Positions 1 through 11,507 are shown, numbered from the stretch's first letter. The stretch is 64,000 nt of DNA from Arsenophonus sp052174455 (GCA_052174455.1 JBQMRP010000057.1:62001-126000), one strand, 5' to 3'. A program made the numbers and translations. Notes: generated by a model from the letters alone, not told the origin.

Positions 1-52
1 ATTTACATACTAGAACTTGTTCTGAAAGTTGATATTTAATGATTATAAACTA

Positions 53-1273
53 GAGTTATCAAGAAATCTAGTGTATTATGTGATCAACCTTACCGTCACT
101 CTAATGCTTCGTAAATCTATTCTCCATCCTTAAATTAAAGTGTTGCTTAGCACCAAGGGTTTTAAATAAATTAAATTCCATTAAGCTGGTTCTAGCCTTT
201 TTTAGCTCATGGGAGCGAAACTTAGATACTATAAATAGTTATTTTTTTGAACTTACAGTCCTTCGCGCATTAACTTCGTATCCCACTCAGTATCGTTAAA
301 AACTGATTCAATCGGATTCATCGTTCTTATGATGCCCAATACAGCTGACGGGAAGGCATAGAATACCAACCGTTCTTATTTTCTCTTTCTCTAACTTCTT
401 GATCACTGCAGAGTACGCTGAAAACTTTGCCAACAATATATCAATGGATTTATTAGCGGGATCATACCTCTCTGCTAGACAAATCTTCTGAAGATTACCA
501 TTAACTTTCGGTGTTGGATACCTTTTTAGAGTAAATCCAGCACATTAGCTGTTTGTTTTTATTTACCCAATAACATTGCTTCTGCGTATACTGGAATATC
601 TTTACTATTGCATTCCAAAAACAAAGGGCACTGTCTCTCGTAGAAAATCAGTAAATATAGTTAAGCGGCACAACGAACATGGCCATCTAGAAGATCGGGT
701 CAGTTTACTTTTAATTCTCAATAAGCATCTTCGGTGCAACGAACCCCTTATATCCATGCGCAGTAACGCCAATAATGAGCAGCAGGAAAAGTCGATCATC
801 TTGCCTGATAAGGCGATAATATGCCATTGGCCAAGAAATAAACGTAGGTGCAATCACTCAAATTACACAGCTACCATTACCTTGCACTTCTTCAATCTAT
901 TACTATTTCAGTCTACTGATGATATTACAAGACAGGAAACCCATGTGCTTTTCATCGAAAAAACGCTAAGAGTTTTATGAAAATCACCAACGGATGAGAG
1001 TTAACCGCCAATCTATAAGGAAGCATTTAACATATTACTACAACCGTGACTTCAAGTTAAGCCACGCCTCAACAAACGGTGCCTATCAGATTTCTTGCAT
1101 AATTAAATATGAGTTTATACAAGGGATTATAGGTAATATTTGATTTCACGAATACCTCTAAGGTAGACTTTTTCATAGCATATCATCTTCTATTGTTAAC
1201 ATAATGTACGAAATCAATCAGCTGAATACAACAGCATCTCTGAAACTCCATACACCAAAAATAAGAATAACTC
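53..1273 (-). mobile_element. IS256-family element, degenerate copy 1
   Basis: Both ends match the terminal inverted repeat shared by all copies of this family in the window (left GAGTTAT..AAATCTAG, right ..AAGAATAACTC). On the minus strand fragments resemble the C-terminal half of IS256-family transposases (pattern FYAFP..H..IRTTNPIES near 300-370), broken by many stops and frameshifts. The 1.2-kb length is slightly under the family's usual 1.3 kb. No intact transposase remains, so the copy cannot move by itself. The ORFs that can be drawn inside it are chance frames. Confidence 0.8.
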
Positions 1274-1299
1274 GATGAACTATAAATAAAACGTATCTA

Positions 1300-1735
1300 A
1301 GAAAATCTTAATCGACTAAAATTACATGCAAGAGTTACTGTAGTGATGAACATAGTAGATCAGTAGAATAGATATTAGGTGCGAAATTTAATCATCTATT
1401 GCTAGCTGATGTTTACTCTAAGAGAGATATCATTCATAAATATCTAGATATAAAATGGTTAAGAAAATCTACAGATATACATTAATTAGTTAAATTATAA
1501 TATGAAATTCTAAAATCTATCTGGTATTGTTAAATAACTAATAGCATCTTTTGGTTTATACAACTTGCTCTATTTTACTAGATGAAACAAATAACGAATC
1601 CAGAAATTTCTTTTTCTTCATCCTTATGCTTCTTTAAATAAGAATATAGGAACTAGGCCAACAATATTACCTACCCAACATGGGAGGAGATCGGTTTCTT
1701 TTATTCTTCTTTAATAAAATATTAACATTACTATT
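1300..1735 (+). pseudogene. rsmB: rsmB remnant (16S rRNA m5C967 methyltransferase, C-terminal part)
   Basis: Intact RsmB methylates C967 of 16S rRNA. Fragments spread over the forward frames match its C-terminal third in order: LDIKWLR (family HPDIKWLRR), then EILKSIW (SEILDAIW), then a stretch like TGGTLVYATCSVLPEEN with stops, then EEIGFFYSSLIK (EEGDGFFYAKLIKK) just before 1735. Stops and frame changes separate them, and the N-terminal two thirds is gone, replaced on the left by IS256. The place directly upstream of trkA is the ancestral rsmB-trkA order, which supports the call. The gene is dead. Confidence 0.75.
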
Positions 1736-1774
1736 TTAAATAAATACTCAATCTAGCAGTAAAATAAAAATATA

Positions 1775-3151
1775 ATGAAAATTATTATATTAGGTGCAGG
1801 ACAAGTTGGTGAAACACTAGCAGAAAATTTAGTTGACGAAAATAACGATATTACTATCGTAGATACTAATACTGAACGTTTACGCCAGTTACAAGATAAA
1901 TTCGACCTAAGAGTTGTCAGTGGGCATGGCTCATACCCTAGAGTTCTAAGAGAAGCTGGAGCTAAAGATGCTGATATGCTAGTTGCTGTGACAAATTCAG
2001 ATGAAACTAATATGATTGCATGTCAAATTGCTTATTCTATTTTTAAGACACCAAATAAAGTTGCTAGAATACGTGCACCTGAATATATCAAAGAAACTAA
2101 AAAACTTTTTACCCCTGATCACATACCAATTGATTATCTTATTTCACCAGAACAGCTTGTCATTGACAATATTTATAAATTAATTCAATATCCTGGTGCA
2201 CTCCAGGTTGTTAATTTCGCAAGTGGTAAAGTAAGCATTGTTGCAGTAAAAGCCTATTATGGAGGTTCATTAGTAGGAAATCCCCTTTTAAATCTACGCG
2301 AACATTTACCACATATTGATACCCGAGTTGCTGCAATATTTCGTCAAAACAGACCCATTCGACCACAGGGATCTACAATTATTGAAGCAGGAGATGAAAT
2401 TTTCTTTGTTGTTACCCCTGAACATATTCGTGCTGTTATGAGTGAATTACAACGACTAGAGAAACCTTATAAGCGAATTATGATAGTTGGTGGTGGTAAT
2501 ATTGGTGCTGGTTTAGCAAAACAGTTAGAAAAAGATTACAGCGTTAAATTAATAGAACGTGATCAAGAAAGAGCAACAGAATTAGCAGAATTATTACATG
2601 ATACAATCGTGTTTTATGGTGATGCTTCTGATCAAGAGCTATTAGCAGAAGAACATATTGAGCAAATAGATGTTTTTATATCGCTAACTAATGATGATGA
2701 AGCTAATATTATGTCAGCTATGCTTGCTAAAAAAATGGGGGCAAAGAAAGCAATGGTTCTTATTCAGCGTTCTGCTTATATTGATCTTGTACAAGGAGGA
2801 GTCATTGATATCGCTATATCACCTCAACAAGCAACAATTTCTGCTTTACTAAGACATGTTCGTAAAGCGGACATAATTAATGTTTCATCCTTGCGTAAAG
2901 GTGTTGCTGAAGCAATAGAAGCTATTGCTCACGGTAATGAAAACACATCCAAAGTTGTTGGTAGAACAATTTCAGAAATAAAGCTTCCTCGAGGCACAAT
3001 CATCAGTGCTATCGTTCGTGATGATGAAGTTATTATTGCGAATAGCTATCATATTATTAAACAATATGATCACATTATTATGTTCATTACTGATAAAAAA
3101 CATGTTCCTGAAGTAGAAAAGATTTTCCAACCTAGCCCATTATTTTTATAA
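1775..3151 (+). CDS. trkA: TrkA, NAD-binding peripheral subunit of Trk potassium uptake
   Basis: TrkA is the cytoplasmic regulatory subunit that binds NAD(H) and gates the TrkH/TrkG potassium channel at the inner membrane. The 458-residue product equals the E. coli length and has the expected duplicated layout of two RCK_N/RCK_C modules. The first Rossmann glycine motif is GAGQVGE at residues 7-13 and the second, GGGNIGAGLA, lies near 238. No stop or frameshift interrupts it. The ATG start gives the normal N-terminus MKIIILGAGQ, though the ribosome binding site is poor. A broken rsmB lies upstream, so the old rsmB-trkA transcript now makes only TrkA. An IS256 copy begins 19 bases after the stop. 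The channel partner trkH or trkG is not in this window. Confidence 0.96.
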   Translation: MKIIILGAGQVGETLAENLVDENNDITIVDTNTERLRQLQDKFDLRVVSGHGSYPRVLREAGAKDADMLVAVTNSDETNMIACQIAYSIFKTPNKVARIRAPEYIKETKKLFTPDHIPIDYLISPEQLVIDNIYKLIQYPGALQVVNFASGKVSIVAVKAYYGGSLVGNPLLNLREHLPHIDTRVAAIFRQNRPIRPQGSTIIEAGDEIFFVVTPEHIRAVMSELQRLEKPYKRIMIVGGGNIGAGLAKQLEKDYSVKLIERDQERATELAELLHDTIVFYGDASDQELLAEEHIEQIDVFISLTNDDEANIMSAMLAKKMGAKKAMVLIQRSAYIDLVQGGVIDIAISPQQATISALLRHVRKADIINVSSLRKGVAEAIEAIAHGNENTSKVVGRTISEIKLPRGTIISAIVRDDEVIIANSYHIIKQYDHIIMFITDKKHVPEVEKIFQPSPLFL

Positions 3152-3169
3152 ATAATTTTGATAAACATA

Positions 3170-4551
3170 GAGTTATTAGGAATCTGTTGTATAACAATTA
3201 AATTACGTTCTACTATGATTCTCATAAATCTGTTCTTCTCCTTAAATTAGGCGTTTTTACTAGCAGGATCCAATAGGGGGTCAAAATCCACTGACTGATT
3301 CCAGCTTTTTTAGCAGAAGGGAATCAAATTAAATACCATTGAAAGGGTTGTTTTCTGCAATTATAGCGCTTTATATCTCAGCTTCATAAGCTGACCTGTC
3401 GTAAAATCAATTCAATTAGATTCGTCGTTCTTATTGAGACCATAGTGCGTTGACGGAGAACCGTAGAATGCCAGTAGTTTTTTTGATTATTATCCAATTT
3501 CTCATCGCTGGATGGTATCCAGAAAACCTTACCAATAAAATATCAAGTACTTTATTAGCGAGATCATGACTATTTGGTAGTTATAACTCCCTAAGCTCAC
3601 CTTAACTTTCAATTACATATCTTTATGGAGTGAAAGTAGTACATTAACTATTTTTATACTCAATAGACGTTGTTTCTGTATATCCGGGAACATCTTTACT
3701 ATTGCATTCCAAAACTAAGATGGGCACCGCTTTCCGTAGAAAGCTTGGAAATGTAACTAAGTAACACGACCCTAGATCATTAAGATAATAAACTTACTTT
3801 GCTTCTGTTTATCGATAACCATTTTCTGATCACAGCTAGCTTATTTTGCCCATGCATTATCGTTATAATGAAATATCAGGCAAAGACGATCAGCTTGCCT
3901 GATAGAACGGCATAATGTCTTTTGCTAAAAAATAAACGTAATCCGTATAGCTTAAAATTACACAACTGTCATTACTTGTATGCTCTTAAAGTTATTCTTA
4001 TTTCAGTTTGCTTATGGCGTTTGGCAATAGAAATCATGTGTTTTTTATCGAAAAACGCCCAAGAGCTTCATAAAAAATTATAGGTAGGAGGAGGTGCCTT
4101 GCAAGTATAAATTATAGATAGTAACTTTTTGACTATTTTGCACGCTTTAAATAAGGCGGAAGAAAAAGTTTTAGAAATATATTCCGTTTCCACTGCAATT
4201 CTATAAACCTTAAGCAATTTAATCTCAAAACTGCCATAGCAGTTTATATGATTTGTTATGAAAAAAACCGTTACGGATGAGAACATAATCCGTAGACAAG
4301 CGGTATTAACATGTTGTCCAGTCCATGGCTTCGAGCACAGCCTCAACAGCAAGGCCTAATCAACTGCCTGTCACCATTACGGATGAGTTTATGGAAAAGA
4401 GCAGAAGTAATATTTGGTTTTTTTGGATATCTGTAATGATAGATTTTTCATGGGATATCACCTCTCTGTTGTCGAAATCATTTACAAAATCAATTGGTAG
4501 AATACAGCCAGCATACTCGAAATCTAATATACCAAAATTTAAATATAACTC
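3170..4551 (-). mobile_element. IS256-family element, degenerate copy 2
   Basis: Terminal repeats lie at 3170 (GAGTTATTAGGAATCTG) and 4551 (..ATATAACTC), 1.38 kb apart. Minus-strand fragments align with copy 1 and the other family members over the whole length. No frame stays open beyond 94 residues and the transposase is destroyed. The copy begins 19 bases after the trkA stop. Confidence 0.8.
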
Positions 4552-4766
4552 TTAAATTAATGTTAAATTTGATTCTTTTCGTGGATGATGAATTATTATC
4601 GCATTAACATATTCAATTTACTCATGTAAATGAAAAGACAATTTATCTGCAATAAAATTGCTTGATGTAATAAAACATAAACTCATTATATTAATTGATT
4701 TAAATTATCTTTATTTATTATAAATAAATACATTTCAACCAATTATTTTTATTGCTGGTAAAAAAA

Positions 4767-5049
4767 GAGTTATATTAATTTCTGGTATATGGAATTTTTG
4801 AGATGTTGACGTATCCTGTGATGATTAATTTCATAAATTATTTCAATAATATAAAGATAATATACCATAAAAATTTTATCCTTACAAGTATCAGCAAACC
4901 AGGAATTATCTGTGATCCATTACATGAATTTGTCCGTAATCTGCCAAGTAGTTGATAGTCGGAGATGTTAAAAATGATAGAGAATAGATTTATGAAGCAT
5001 CAGAGTGGAGCGGATCCTGATCATCATAAAGCAGATTTGTTAATAACTC
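4767..5049 (+). mobile_element. Internally deleted IS256 derivative (283 bp, both ends kept)
   Basis: The left ~190 bases match the plus-strand start of the long IS256 copies (GAGTTATATTAATTTCTGG, then the stretch around the old start codon). The last ~80 bases match the family's 3' end (GAGAATAGATTTATGAAGCATC to TTAATAACTC). About 1.1 kb of the middle is missing. This gives a short non-coding element with both inverted repeats, the architecture of a MITE, about 140 bases upstream of amiC. Only one such copy is seen, so it is probably a deletion product and not an amplified MITE. Confidence 0.7.
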
Positions 5050-5191
5050 TGAATATACTAGTAACTAATTATTTTTAAATAGTAATCATTACTGATTACT
5101 AATTAATGATTAATTAAAGTTTTCTATAGTTATTTTATTGTTGATAACATTGATTGGTTTATAATTATTGATGCTTTAAGTGGATTTTTCA

Positions 5192-6439
5192 ATGAATTAT
5201 TCAAAACACGGTTTTTCACGACGACGTCTTTTTCAGAGTGCAGTAGCTACTATGTTGTTAAGCATTAGTCCATTTGGGGTAGCCTTATCTTCAAATATAA
5301 TCGCTATTCGTATCTGGCCTGCCTCTAGTTATACTCGAGTAACGTTAGAATCGAATATCGCTTTAAAATATCATCAATTTACTTTATCTGTACCTGATCG
5401 TATTGTTGTAGATTTAAAAAATACGCAGTTAAATAATGTTTTACAGGGTATTAGCCAGCAAATAAATTCACGTGATCCTTATCTAAAGTTAGTTAGAGTA
5501 GGGCAATTTAATCAAAAAACGATTCGATTAGTTTTTGAAATAAAAACTTATGTTGATACAAAAATATTTACTATTGCGCCTGTCGCTGGTTTTAAACATC
5601 GATTAGTTGTTGATTTTTATCCTGCTTCTGCTGTTTACACTGATAATGATCCGTTATTAGCGCTATTAACAGATTACAATAAAGGTAAATTGGATAATAC
5701 ATTGCCAGTTAAAACAAAAAATCCATATAAAACAGGGAGAAATAGACCGATTATTATCATGATCGATCCTGGTCATGGTGGAGAAGATCCTGGTGCTATA
5801 GGAAAATATAAAACTCAGGAAAAAGATATCGTATTGCAAATTGCGCGGCGATTAAAAATATTAATTAATCGTGAATCTAAGATGAAAGTTTATATAACTC
5901 GTAATGAAGATGTATTTATTCCTTTAAAAGTCAGGATCAAAAAAGCGCGAAAAATTCAGGCTGATTTATTTGTTTCTATTCATGCTGACGCCTTTACTAA
6001 TCGTAAAGCAAGAGGTTCTTCAGTATTTGCATTATCGATCATAGGAGCAACTAGTAATACCGCCCGTTATTTAGCTCAAACACAGAATGAAGCAGACCTA
6101 ATTGGTGGTATCAGCAAAAGTGGTGATAAATATCTTGATCACACCATCTTTGATTTAATTCAGACGGCAACTATTAATGATAGTTTAAAATTTGGTATAG
6201 AAGTGCTTAAACGAATGCGTAACGTTAACAAATTACATAAGAACATTGTTGATCAAGCGGGTTTTGCTATATTAAAAGCGCCAGACATTCCGTCCATTCT
6301 TATTGAAACTGCTTTTATTAGTAATATTGAAGAAGAACGAAAACTAAAAACAGTAAAATTCCAACAGCAGATGGCAGAATCTATTTTTTGGGGTATTAAA
6401 GCTTATTTTAAGAATGGCAGAAAACTAGCTTTGCATTAA
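5192..6439 (+). CDS. amiC: AmiC, Tat-exported N-acetylmuramoyl-L-alanine amidase
   Basis: AmiC cleaves the amide bond between N-acetylmuramic acid and L-alanine in septal peptidoglycan so that daughter cells separate. The product has a twin-arginine signal (SRRRLFQ at residues 9-15 followed by a hydrophobic stretch), an AMIN domain at about 35-140 for septal targeting, a linker, and an Amidase_3 domain from about 185. Zinc and catalytic residues are visible in DPGHGGE (~193-199), the Glu of the QEKD stretch (~210), SIHADAF (~265) and LIETAF (Glu ~372). Length is about 415 residues, as in E. coli. I prefer the ATG at 5192 over a GTG at 5180, because AAGTGGA sits at a proper distance and matches the family N-terminus better. 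The IS256 derivative at 4767-5049 lies just upstream. Confidence 0.96.
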   Translation: MNYSKHGFSRRRLFQSAVATMLLSISPFGVALSSNIIAIRIWPASSYTRVTLESNIALKYHQFTLSVPDRIVVDLKNTQLNNVLQGISQQINSRDPYLKLVRVGQFNQKTIRLVFEIKTYVDTKIFTIAPVAGFKHRLVVDFYPASAVYTDNDPLLALLTDYNKGKLDNTLPVKTKNPYKTGRNRPIIIMIDPGHGGEDPGAIGKYKTQEKDIVLQIARRLKILINRESKMKVYITRNEDVFIPLKVRIKKARKIQADLFVSIHADAFTNRKARGSSVFALSIIGATSNTARYLAQTQNEADLIGGISKSGDKYLDHTIFDLIQTATINDSLKFGIEVLKRMRNVNKLHKNIVDQAGFAILKAPDIPSILIETAFISNIEEERKLKTVKFQQQMAESIFWGIKAYFKNGRKLALH

Positions 6440-6618
6440 GTAAATTAATTAGATAAAGAATAATCTTTCTAGAGACTAATTTGATATTAAATAAAAGCTG
6501 TTGGATAGGTTGTCGGGGCCGGATTTAAATTGATGATATTCGGGTTATAAGTCTAATGAACTGCCAAGATGCTACATTCGCGTTTGATAATGGCTCATTA
6601 TACTCAGGATCAGATCTG

Positions 6619-7514
6619 GAATTATACTAATTTCTGGTGTATGTAGTTTCAGAGATTGTAGGATATTCTACTGATTGTTTCGTGGATAATCTCAATCATA
6701 TTGAGATGATATATCATGAAAAAGTCTAAACTACAGATATTTACAAAACTATGATATTACCTGTGATCCATTTCATAAACTTATTCGTAATGCTACTGGG
6801 AAATGGGTAGCATCGCTGTTGAGATAGAGCTTGAAGTCATTTGCTGGTAAACATACTAAATTGCAGCCTTGTCATCGCCAGTAACGGTTATTTGTTACAG
6901 CGAATCATATAGACTGATATTAGAAATATTAAGATTAAACTGATGAAGATTAAAAATCTCAGCACCAACGGAATATGCTTCAAAAGCTCGTTACTGTTGC
7001 CTTACTTAAAATGTGTAAAAAGTATTAAAGATGCTTCCCCATTACCTTACCGTAAAAGCATATTCACCAGTGAGTTTCACAAGCTCTTATGGCTTTTCTT
7101 GATGAAAAACATATGAACTCTCTCAGTAGAGTTAATTAGCAAATCTGCTTTATAATGATTAAGTTTTACTCTGATGCTTTATGAATTTTGTTTTCCGTCC
7201 TTAAATTGGATGCATTTACCACCAATAATTAGCAGATCAACTACTCCCATTAGCCGATTCTAGCTTTTTTGAGTAGACTATAGCAGCTTAAATAGTATCG
7301 AAAGGCTTGTTTTTTTAGTACAGTGTTCTAAAATAACTATTTCAATATTATTTAAGTTACTCTCCGTCTGCTCAGAAAAGCTAGAAGTGGCTAAGGGTAT
7401 TTACTTATTTTACTTAATGGTAAACAACGTTTAATTTAAGGATAAAAAATAGATTTATTAAGCATCAGAGGACAACTTAGCTTAGCCATTCTACATCAGA
7501 TTTATTAATAATTC
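6619..7514. mobile_element. Rearranged IS256 remnant with an inverted fold-back
   Basis: 6619 to about 7128 matches the plus-strand 5' third of the IS256 family (GAATTATACTAATTTCTGGTG). From about 7131 (GAGTTAATTAGCAAATCTG) to about 7330 the sequence is the opposite end of the same element in minus orientation. From about 7335 to 7514 the plus-strand 3' end returns, ending TTAATAATTC. The last two blocks are inverted copies of each other and lie almost back to back. This is a composite of at least two insertions or an inversion event. No coding frame survives. Confidence 0.65.
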
Positions 7515-7519
7515 CAGCC

Positions 7520-8466
7520 AAATATACCGATGCAGAGTAATTTTAAGCTTTTGACAAGAATTAGAATTGATGGCTTTGCAGCCCAATCTGCTATCATACG
7601 CTTATTACACTGTTCAATCATGCTATTTATTTTAGAATGAATAGGCGGACGAGATTAAGTCGGTGTTCTATACCAAGATCTATACACAAATGGTTGAATT
7701 GCTATTTTCCGGTAGATGAAAGTTTCGAAGAACAGAACGACAATCTGAAAATTATTTGCCATTATTTATAAGCACTAATGAATAAGATATAGGGAGAATA
7801 TTTGGTTAATATCAGGTAAAAAATCAATCATTGAATACGGTTTTTGTTTGTAAAGCCAAATAAAACCCATTAATTTATACGTTCTGCATCTAAAAAATAT
7901 AATATCGTGAATTTTTGTCTGTTATTTACAAAAGATATTTACATCTTCTATGTGCAGCTAAGCATTCGTATAGCTTTTAAATGCTTTATGCTTCCAGATT
8001 CTGGAATTTCCTGCCTTATCTTACGTAAATTTACCCTCTATTCTTGCATAAATAAGAATTCAAATTAAATTGAGATATTACTGGGTTTAGAAATTCACAT
8101 AAAACTTGCTAATTCTTCTACTCTAGAAGAATTAGGAAAAAGCTTTTTTCAGGAAAACGTACAACTTCCCGAGTGCTCAACGTCATCATCAGCAAACGAT
8201 GGGGATAATGTTGGCTGCGATCATCATCAACATCATCTCTCTTTACTCTTTAGCAACGGTAAATTCGGAGATGTCATAACGCTTAGCTAAAGTAGATGGA
8301 GATTTTTCAGCTTGAAGAGCAAAACTAATTTAAGTGTTGTAGTTATCCTGATGATGGAACCTCATAATCATGATATTTTACTTCAACTATATCCCTTAGT
8401 AGCCATTTTTCCATGAATAAGATTATGCGACTAGAGTCTATACAATCCTTTTTGACCCTGAAGCAA
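7520..8466 (-). mobile_element. IS481-family element, degenerate
   Basis: On the minus strand the order of fragments fits an IS481 transposase. Near 8440-8466 lies the element's left end. Then, around 8230-8330, comes an N-terminal helix-turn-helix stretch with pieces like TTT..IRFALQAE and LAKRYDISE.TVAKWK. An integrase-like part follows. The matching plus-strand copy at 13676-14722 helped to align it. The frame is broken many times. The low-coordinate end seems trimmed at the IS256 junction near 7514, so that boundary is approximate. Confidence 0.7.
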
Positions 8467-8740
8467 ACAGCTATTCATTGCAATTTATTAAAAATGATGG
8501 GTTAAAACAATTAATAAAATTTCTTAATTAAACACTTAATAAGGAAACTAATTTGATTGTCTAATTAAATCAATATTTAGAAAAAATACAATAATAACAT
8601 CGAAAATATCTCGATATGGTTGAAATTTTAAATTTCATTGACAATTAGTTACTTAATAATTTATTAAAATTAGTAAAAGTTCACCAAACTTAAAATCAAT
8701 AAAAACGTTTTATATTATTATATTATTTAAATATGGGAAA
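8467..8740. other. AT-rich spacer without recognisable genes
   Basis: The stretch is strongly A+T rich with no open frame or RNA gene that I can recognise. It separates the IS481 remnant from the asnA 3' end. Confidence 0.6.
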
Positions 8741-8787
8741 CCCGATATCTTAAATATTTTGATTATATCTGAGATTTTGATATCAGG
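8741..8787 (-). terminator. Possible asnA terminator hairpin
   Basis: CCCGATATC at 8741-8749 pairs with GATATCAGG at 8779-8787 (nine pairs including one G-T) around an A+T-rich loop. It lies about 30 bases past the asnA stop codon. There is no clean T-run, so it may be a weak terminator or a 3'-end stabiliser. Confidence 0.4.
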
Positions 8788-8818
8788 CTAAAAATTCTTA
8801 ACATGGTACTGGAATTAA

Positions 8819-9811
8819 TTATAAGATATCTGCAATAACTGCATGGCTTTCCGGCGACCATACACTACATTGAACTTGACCAATGTGCTTTTTATGAAGT
8901 AATAACATTACTAAACGAGATTGTCCAATACCCCCACCTATAGTTTGTGGCATTTTACCTTTTACCAATGCTTGATGCCATTCAAAAGACATTCTATCTT
9001 CATTACCTGTTATTGCTAATTGATATGTAAGTGCCTTTGTATCAACACGGATACCCATCGAAGAAATTTCAAATGCATCCTGTATTATAGGGTTCCAAAC
9101 AATAATATCACCATTTAAACCAACATAACCCTCACTATTAGGTGTTGTCCAATCATCATAATCTGGAGCACGTACATCGTGAACAAAGCCATTCGATAGT
9201 TTATCTCCAATTCCAATAAGGAAAACTGCACCTAATTCTTTAGCTACTTCACGCTCTCTTCCTTTAGCATCAAGATCAAGATAGCGTTGTAATAGTTCTT
9301 CACTATGAAGAAAATGAATTTTCTCAGGTAAAAATGGAATTAAATCAAATTCTCTGCTAACCGCTTTTTCTGTTTCCTTTATTCCTTGATAAATTTTAAT
9401 TACTGTCTGTTTTAAATAATCAAGAGAGCGCTCATCCTTAAGAATTATTTTTTCCCAATCCCATTGATCTACAAATACAGAATGAATTGATGTCAGCGGA
9501 TCTTCATCAGGACGCAATGCTTTCATATAGGCATAAATTCCTTGCCCAGGTTTAAAACTAAAACGACCTAAGGTTTTACGTTTCCATTTAGCCAATGAAT
9601 GTATAACTTCAAAAGTAGAATCTGGCATCGACTTTATTTTGACTTGTACTGCTTTTTCATAACCGGACAAATTATCTTGAATTCCATCACCGAGACGACT
9701 TAAGATAGGCGCTTGAACTTTAATTAATGCTAACTCTTTTTCTAAGAAACGCGAAAAAAAAGACTTAACAAAACTAATTTGTTGTTGATTTTTTATAAAT
9801 AACTTTTCCAT
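8819..9811 (-). CDS. asnA: AsnA, aspartate-ammonia ligase
   Basis: AsnA makes asparagine from aspartate, ammonia and ATP in the cytoplasm (AMP-forming). The 330-residue product has the same length as the E. coli enzyme and is similar from end to end. Clear blocks include QISFVKSFFSRFLE near the start, RLGDGIQDNLSG, LAKWKRKTLG, RAPDYDDW and the C-terminal GGGIGQSRLVMLLL, which belong to the class II aminoacyl-tRNA-synthetase-like fold of this family. The ATG at 9811 has AGGAT a few bases upstream. The regulator gene asnC, normally divergent and adjacent, is absent, and the upstream 280 bases are AT-rich spacer. Transcription is therefore probably not under AsnC control from this locus. Confidence 0.96.
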   Translation of the reverse strand: MEKLFIKNQQQISFVKSFFSRFLEKELALIKVQAPILSRLGDGIQDNLSGYEKAVQVKIKSMPDSTFEVIHSLAKWKRKTLGRFSFKPGQGIYAYMKALRPDEDPLTSIHSVFVDQWDWEKIILKDERSLDYLKQTVIKIYQGIKETEKAVSREFDLIPFLPEKIHFLHSEELLQRYLDLDAKGREREVAKELGAVFLIGIGDKLSNGFVHDVRAPDYDDWTTPNSEGYVGLNGDIIVWNPIIQDAFEISSMGIRVDTKALTYQLAITGNEDRMSFEWHQALVKGKMPQTIGGGIGQSRLVMLLLHKKHIGQVQCSVWSPESHAVIADIL

Positions 9812-10095
9812 TTTTATCCTATAATCTGTAACATAATTTGCTTTATTTTAAATATTAAACAATAAAATTTATTATAAATTCAATATTTTTAATAAAAAAG
9901 TAATTATGATTTTTAATTTTCAAAATTAGCCTTTAAAAATAAACAATCGTTAAAATAGTGTTTAAAATGATTAAAAAATCTTTAAATCGATAACCTGAAG
10001 TATAGCATTTTTTATGAATTACTGAAATACACGACCTTACCATCTACCCTAAAATGACTAAATTTTATAAAAAGTCCTGATAAAATACATATCTG
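9812..10095. other. AT-rich spacer upstream of asnA
   Basis: This must hold the asnA promoter on the minus strand, but I see no decisive -35/-10 pair. No asnC remnant is recognisable, although asnC normally sits here. Confidence 0.45.
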
Positions 10096-11507
10096 GAGTT
10101 ATTAGAAATTTGATGTATGGTGGGCAGGGTATCGATTCGCTCTTATACTTTGTAAATCTGTTATTCATCCCTTAAATTAAATGTTATTTTCACCAGGTTT
10201 AGAACCTAAAATCTCCTTAGTCAATTCCAGTTTTTCTAAGAAACTTAGAGTAGTTTAAATAGCAATTGAGAGGTTTTGCTTTTTGAACTACATCACTACG
10301 TGCGTCGGATTCATAGCCTCAGTGTCGCAGAAGCTAATTCAATCCGAATTGATTACTCCATTCATGCCCAGCAGTGTCCTGACAGGGAGATATAGAATGC
10401 CAGCCATTTTTAATTATTCTCCAACATCATTGTCTTTTAAGATAATACGCTGGAAAACCTTTCCAATAAAAGATTAAGGATTTATTAACAACATCCTGGC
10501 TCTCCTCTCTGGTAGCCAGAAGCATCTCTTCGCACAGCTCTTATACTCTTTAACTTTCTGTGCTGCATACCTTTTGGAGGTTAAGCTAGCGCATTATCTA
10601 TTTTATTTACCAACAGCGTTGTTGCTATATGCTCAGAAATATCTTTGTTATTTTATTCTAAAACTAAGGACATCCTCGCCTTCCGTAGAAATTCTTAGAG
10701 ATATAGTTAAGTCACGTCCTTGCAATTCACATTGAAGAATTCAGCCTAATGAGCTTCTGACTCCCGATAAACATCTTCGGCCGAAACGAGTTTCTTCTAT
10801 CCATATGAGAGGGGAAGTTCCCTTACCGCTTTAACCAGAAAGGTAAAGGCGATCAACTTTTCTATAACCAGGACGGTCAAATGTCATCAGCCCAGCAATA
10901 AACGTAGGTATATCACTTAAATCATGCAGATATAATTATAATGCCCTTAAAGGCATTGATATTTCAGTTTACTTATGGCTCTCTTTAGCAAGAGACCACG
11001 TGCATTTCACCAAGAAGCGGCTCGAAGATTGATGAAAATCACCGATGCATGTACCTTATAAATATAGGTATGGCAGTAACTCTTTGACGTTTTGTACCAT
11101 TCGAATAAGGCAGTGGTAAAGAGCTCTTGAATGATATTCCGTTGTCTCTAAGGTCTCTGACCTTAGGCACTTTAAATACTAGTATCACCCATAGCAGTTT
11201 ATATATAGTTAATTGCGGCAGTTAACCGTTACGGATAACGGCTTTCTACTCGTTAATAAAGGTGGTGAGACATGTTGCGCAACATGGATTTGTACTGCCT
11301 CAACGATACTGCTATCAGTTACCTGGCATTATTACAAATAAGTTCATACGAGGGGGATAACAGGAAATATCTGGTTTTGCAGATACCTGTAAAGTAAACC
11401 TTTCATGAGATATAATCTCTCTAATTATTGAAATCATTCACGAAATTAATTAGTAGGATACATCACCATCTCCCCCCGAAACCCATACATAAAAATAAGC
11501 ATAACTC
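10096..11507 (-). mobile_element. IS256-family element, degenerate copy
   Basis: It starts GAGTTATTAGAAATTTG and ends AAGCATAACTC, 1.41 kb apart. Internal order matches the other minus-strand copies, including the region encoding FYAFP..H..IRTTNPIES around 10330-10400 read on the minus strand. Frames are broken throughout. A 64-codon open frame at 10283-10477 on the plus strand is antisense chance. Confidence 0.8.

Noticed and set aside
576..980. 134-codon open frame on the plus strand
   Set aside because: It lies antisense inside a degenerate IS256 copy whose coding strand is minus; the frame is not kept in the other copies.
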